Shown piece after piece: positions 5,957 through 6,319 of a stretch of DNA of 6,319 nt. The DNA lies in NCBI GenBank assembly GCA_013331415.1, contig DUGL01000055.1, positions 1 through 6,319 on the forward strand. The letters are read 5' to 3'. The notes beneath the pieces are model-generated. The model did no database searches and had not been told where the DNA came from. It saw only the letters and a program-made list of their open reading frames with translations. Made by a program: the position numbers and the translations under genes. Source of the DNA: Methanoregulaceae archaeon. GTDB taxonomy: Archaea > Halobacteriota > Methanomicrobia > Methanomicrobiales > Methanospirillaceae. Each line of letters opens with the position of its first letter. The stretch's first letter is position 1.

Positions 5957-5979
5957 CATCCGCAGCGTATCTATATGCT

Positions 5980-6264
5980 ATGCCAATAGATGCCCTGAGA
6001 GCCGAGATTAACAGGATCGACCGGCAGATCATCGATCTCATCGCTGACCGCCAGCGGATCGCCGGAAAGATCGCCCTGGTGAAGACGAGCGAGGGCATCC
6101 CCGTCCATGACAGGAAACGGACGCACGAGGTTCTCGGGGATGCCTTCAATGCCGCGGTGGAGAAGAATATCAACCCGGTGTATGTCCAGAAAATATTTGA
6201 GCTCTTAATCGAGATGAGCGAAGAGCGCCAGCGGGAGTGCTCAGGCGAGGGCAACCTTCCCTGA
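5980..6264 (+). CDS. aroQ: Chorismate mutase, stand-alone AroQ class
   Basis: Cytoplasmic enzyme that rearranges chorismate to prephenate, the first step towards Phe and Tyr. The 94 residues form the usual three-helix AroQ domain, close in length to the Methanocaldococcus enzyme. Aligned without gaps to the E. coli P-protein domain (offset four), the active-site residues map as Arg11 to Arg7, Arg28 to Arg24, Lys39 to Lys35, Asp48 to Asp44, Arg51 to Arg47 and Gln88 to Gln84. The position of Glu52 is Thr48, a change at a residue important for catalysis; Glu50 lies nearby. No prephenate dehydratase or dehydrogenase domain is attached. The frame is open upstream to an ATG at 5923, but the ATG at 5980 fits the family N-terminus and the TATA box at 5947. 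A start at 5923 would lie upstream of that promoter. No terminator is seen in the 55 bases after the stop, so further genes may follow. Confidence 0.93.
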   Translation: MPIDALRAEINRIDRQIIDLIADRQRIAGKIALVKTSEGIPVHDRKRTHEVLGDAFNAAVEKNINPVYVQKIFELLIEMSEERQRECSGEGNLP

Positions 6265-6319
6265 AGCAGCCTGCCACCCGATTGGTTCGCATCCACGCGA
6301 TCCCCCGGCAGACAGCCGC

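Noticed and set aside
5923..5979. Upstream ATG extending chorismate mutase by 19 residues
   Set aside because: The ATG lies before the TATA box, and the extra residues do not fit the AroQ N-terminus.
5913..6296. A 127-codon minus-strand frame opposite chorismate mutase
   Set aside because: It is the complement of a clearly conserved gene, and its translation shows no family features.
6265..6319. Start of another gene after chorismate mutase
   Set aside because: Frames remain open to the window end, but 55 bases without a start codon, ribosome binding site or recognisable peptide are not enough to call a gene.

Overview
The window looks like chromosomal DNA from a methanogenic archaeon, most likely of the order Methanomicrobiales; I do not commit to a genus. 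The grounds are a complete cobalt importer of the archaeal CbiMNQO type with a long CbiO, two iron-sulfur flavoproteins of the Isf family known from methanogens, Shine-Dalgarno motifs of the GGAGGTGAT type, TATA-box promoters, and a gene that appears to be leaderless. There is no sign of a mobile element, CRISPR array, tRNA or rRNA. Every complete gene matches a known family.

Layout, left to right. (1) 2-553, plus strand: the 3' part of a peroxiredoxin gene cut by the window edge. (2) 554-819: a 266-base gap with an oligo-T terminator, a possible pair of alternative hairpins and a candidate promoter. (3) 820-1434 and 1440-2057, plus strand: two adjacent paralogous Isf-type iron-sulfur flavoproteins, five bases apart. 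(4) 2186-5134, minus strand, convergent with the flavoproteins: the cobalt transport operon in transcription order cbiM-cbiN-cbiQ-cbiO. Its genes overlap by 4 bases or lie 6-10 bases apart, and it has its own TATA box and ribosome binding site. (5) 5250-5882, minus strand: an M50 (site-2 type) membrane metalloprotease upstream of cbiM. (6) 5980-6264, plus strand, divergent from the protease: a stand-alone AroQ-class chorismate mutase with a clear TATA box about 25-30 bases before its start codon, so probably a leaderless transcript. The last 55 bases hold nothing I can assign.

How the parts fit. The peroxiredoxin and the two flavoproteins could form an oxygen and peroxide defence cluster, since the characterised Methanosarcina Isf reacts with O2 and H2O2 and peroxiredoxins reduce peroxides. 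The cbi operon imports Co2+ for corrinoid synthesis, which methanogens need for the methyl-H4MPT:CoM methyltransferase. Chorismate mutase makes prephenate for Phe and Tyr synthesis. Nothing in the sequence ties these three units into one novel system. The points most worth a second look are the Thr at the position of the catalytic Glu52 in chorismate mutase, the paired Isf genes next to a peroxiredoxin, the C-terminal extension of CbiO, and a nine-G run inside cbiN.
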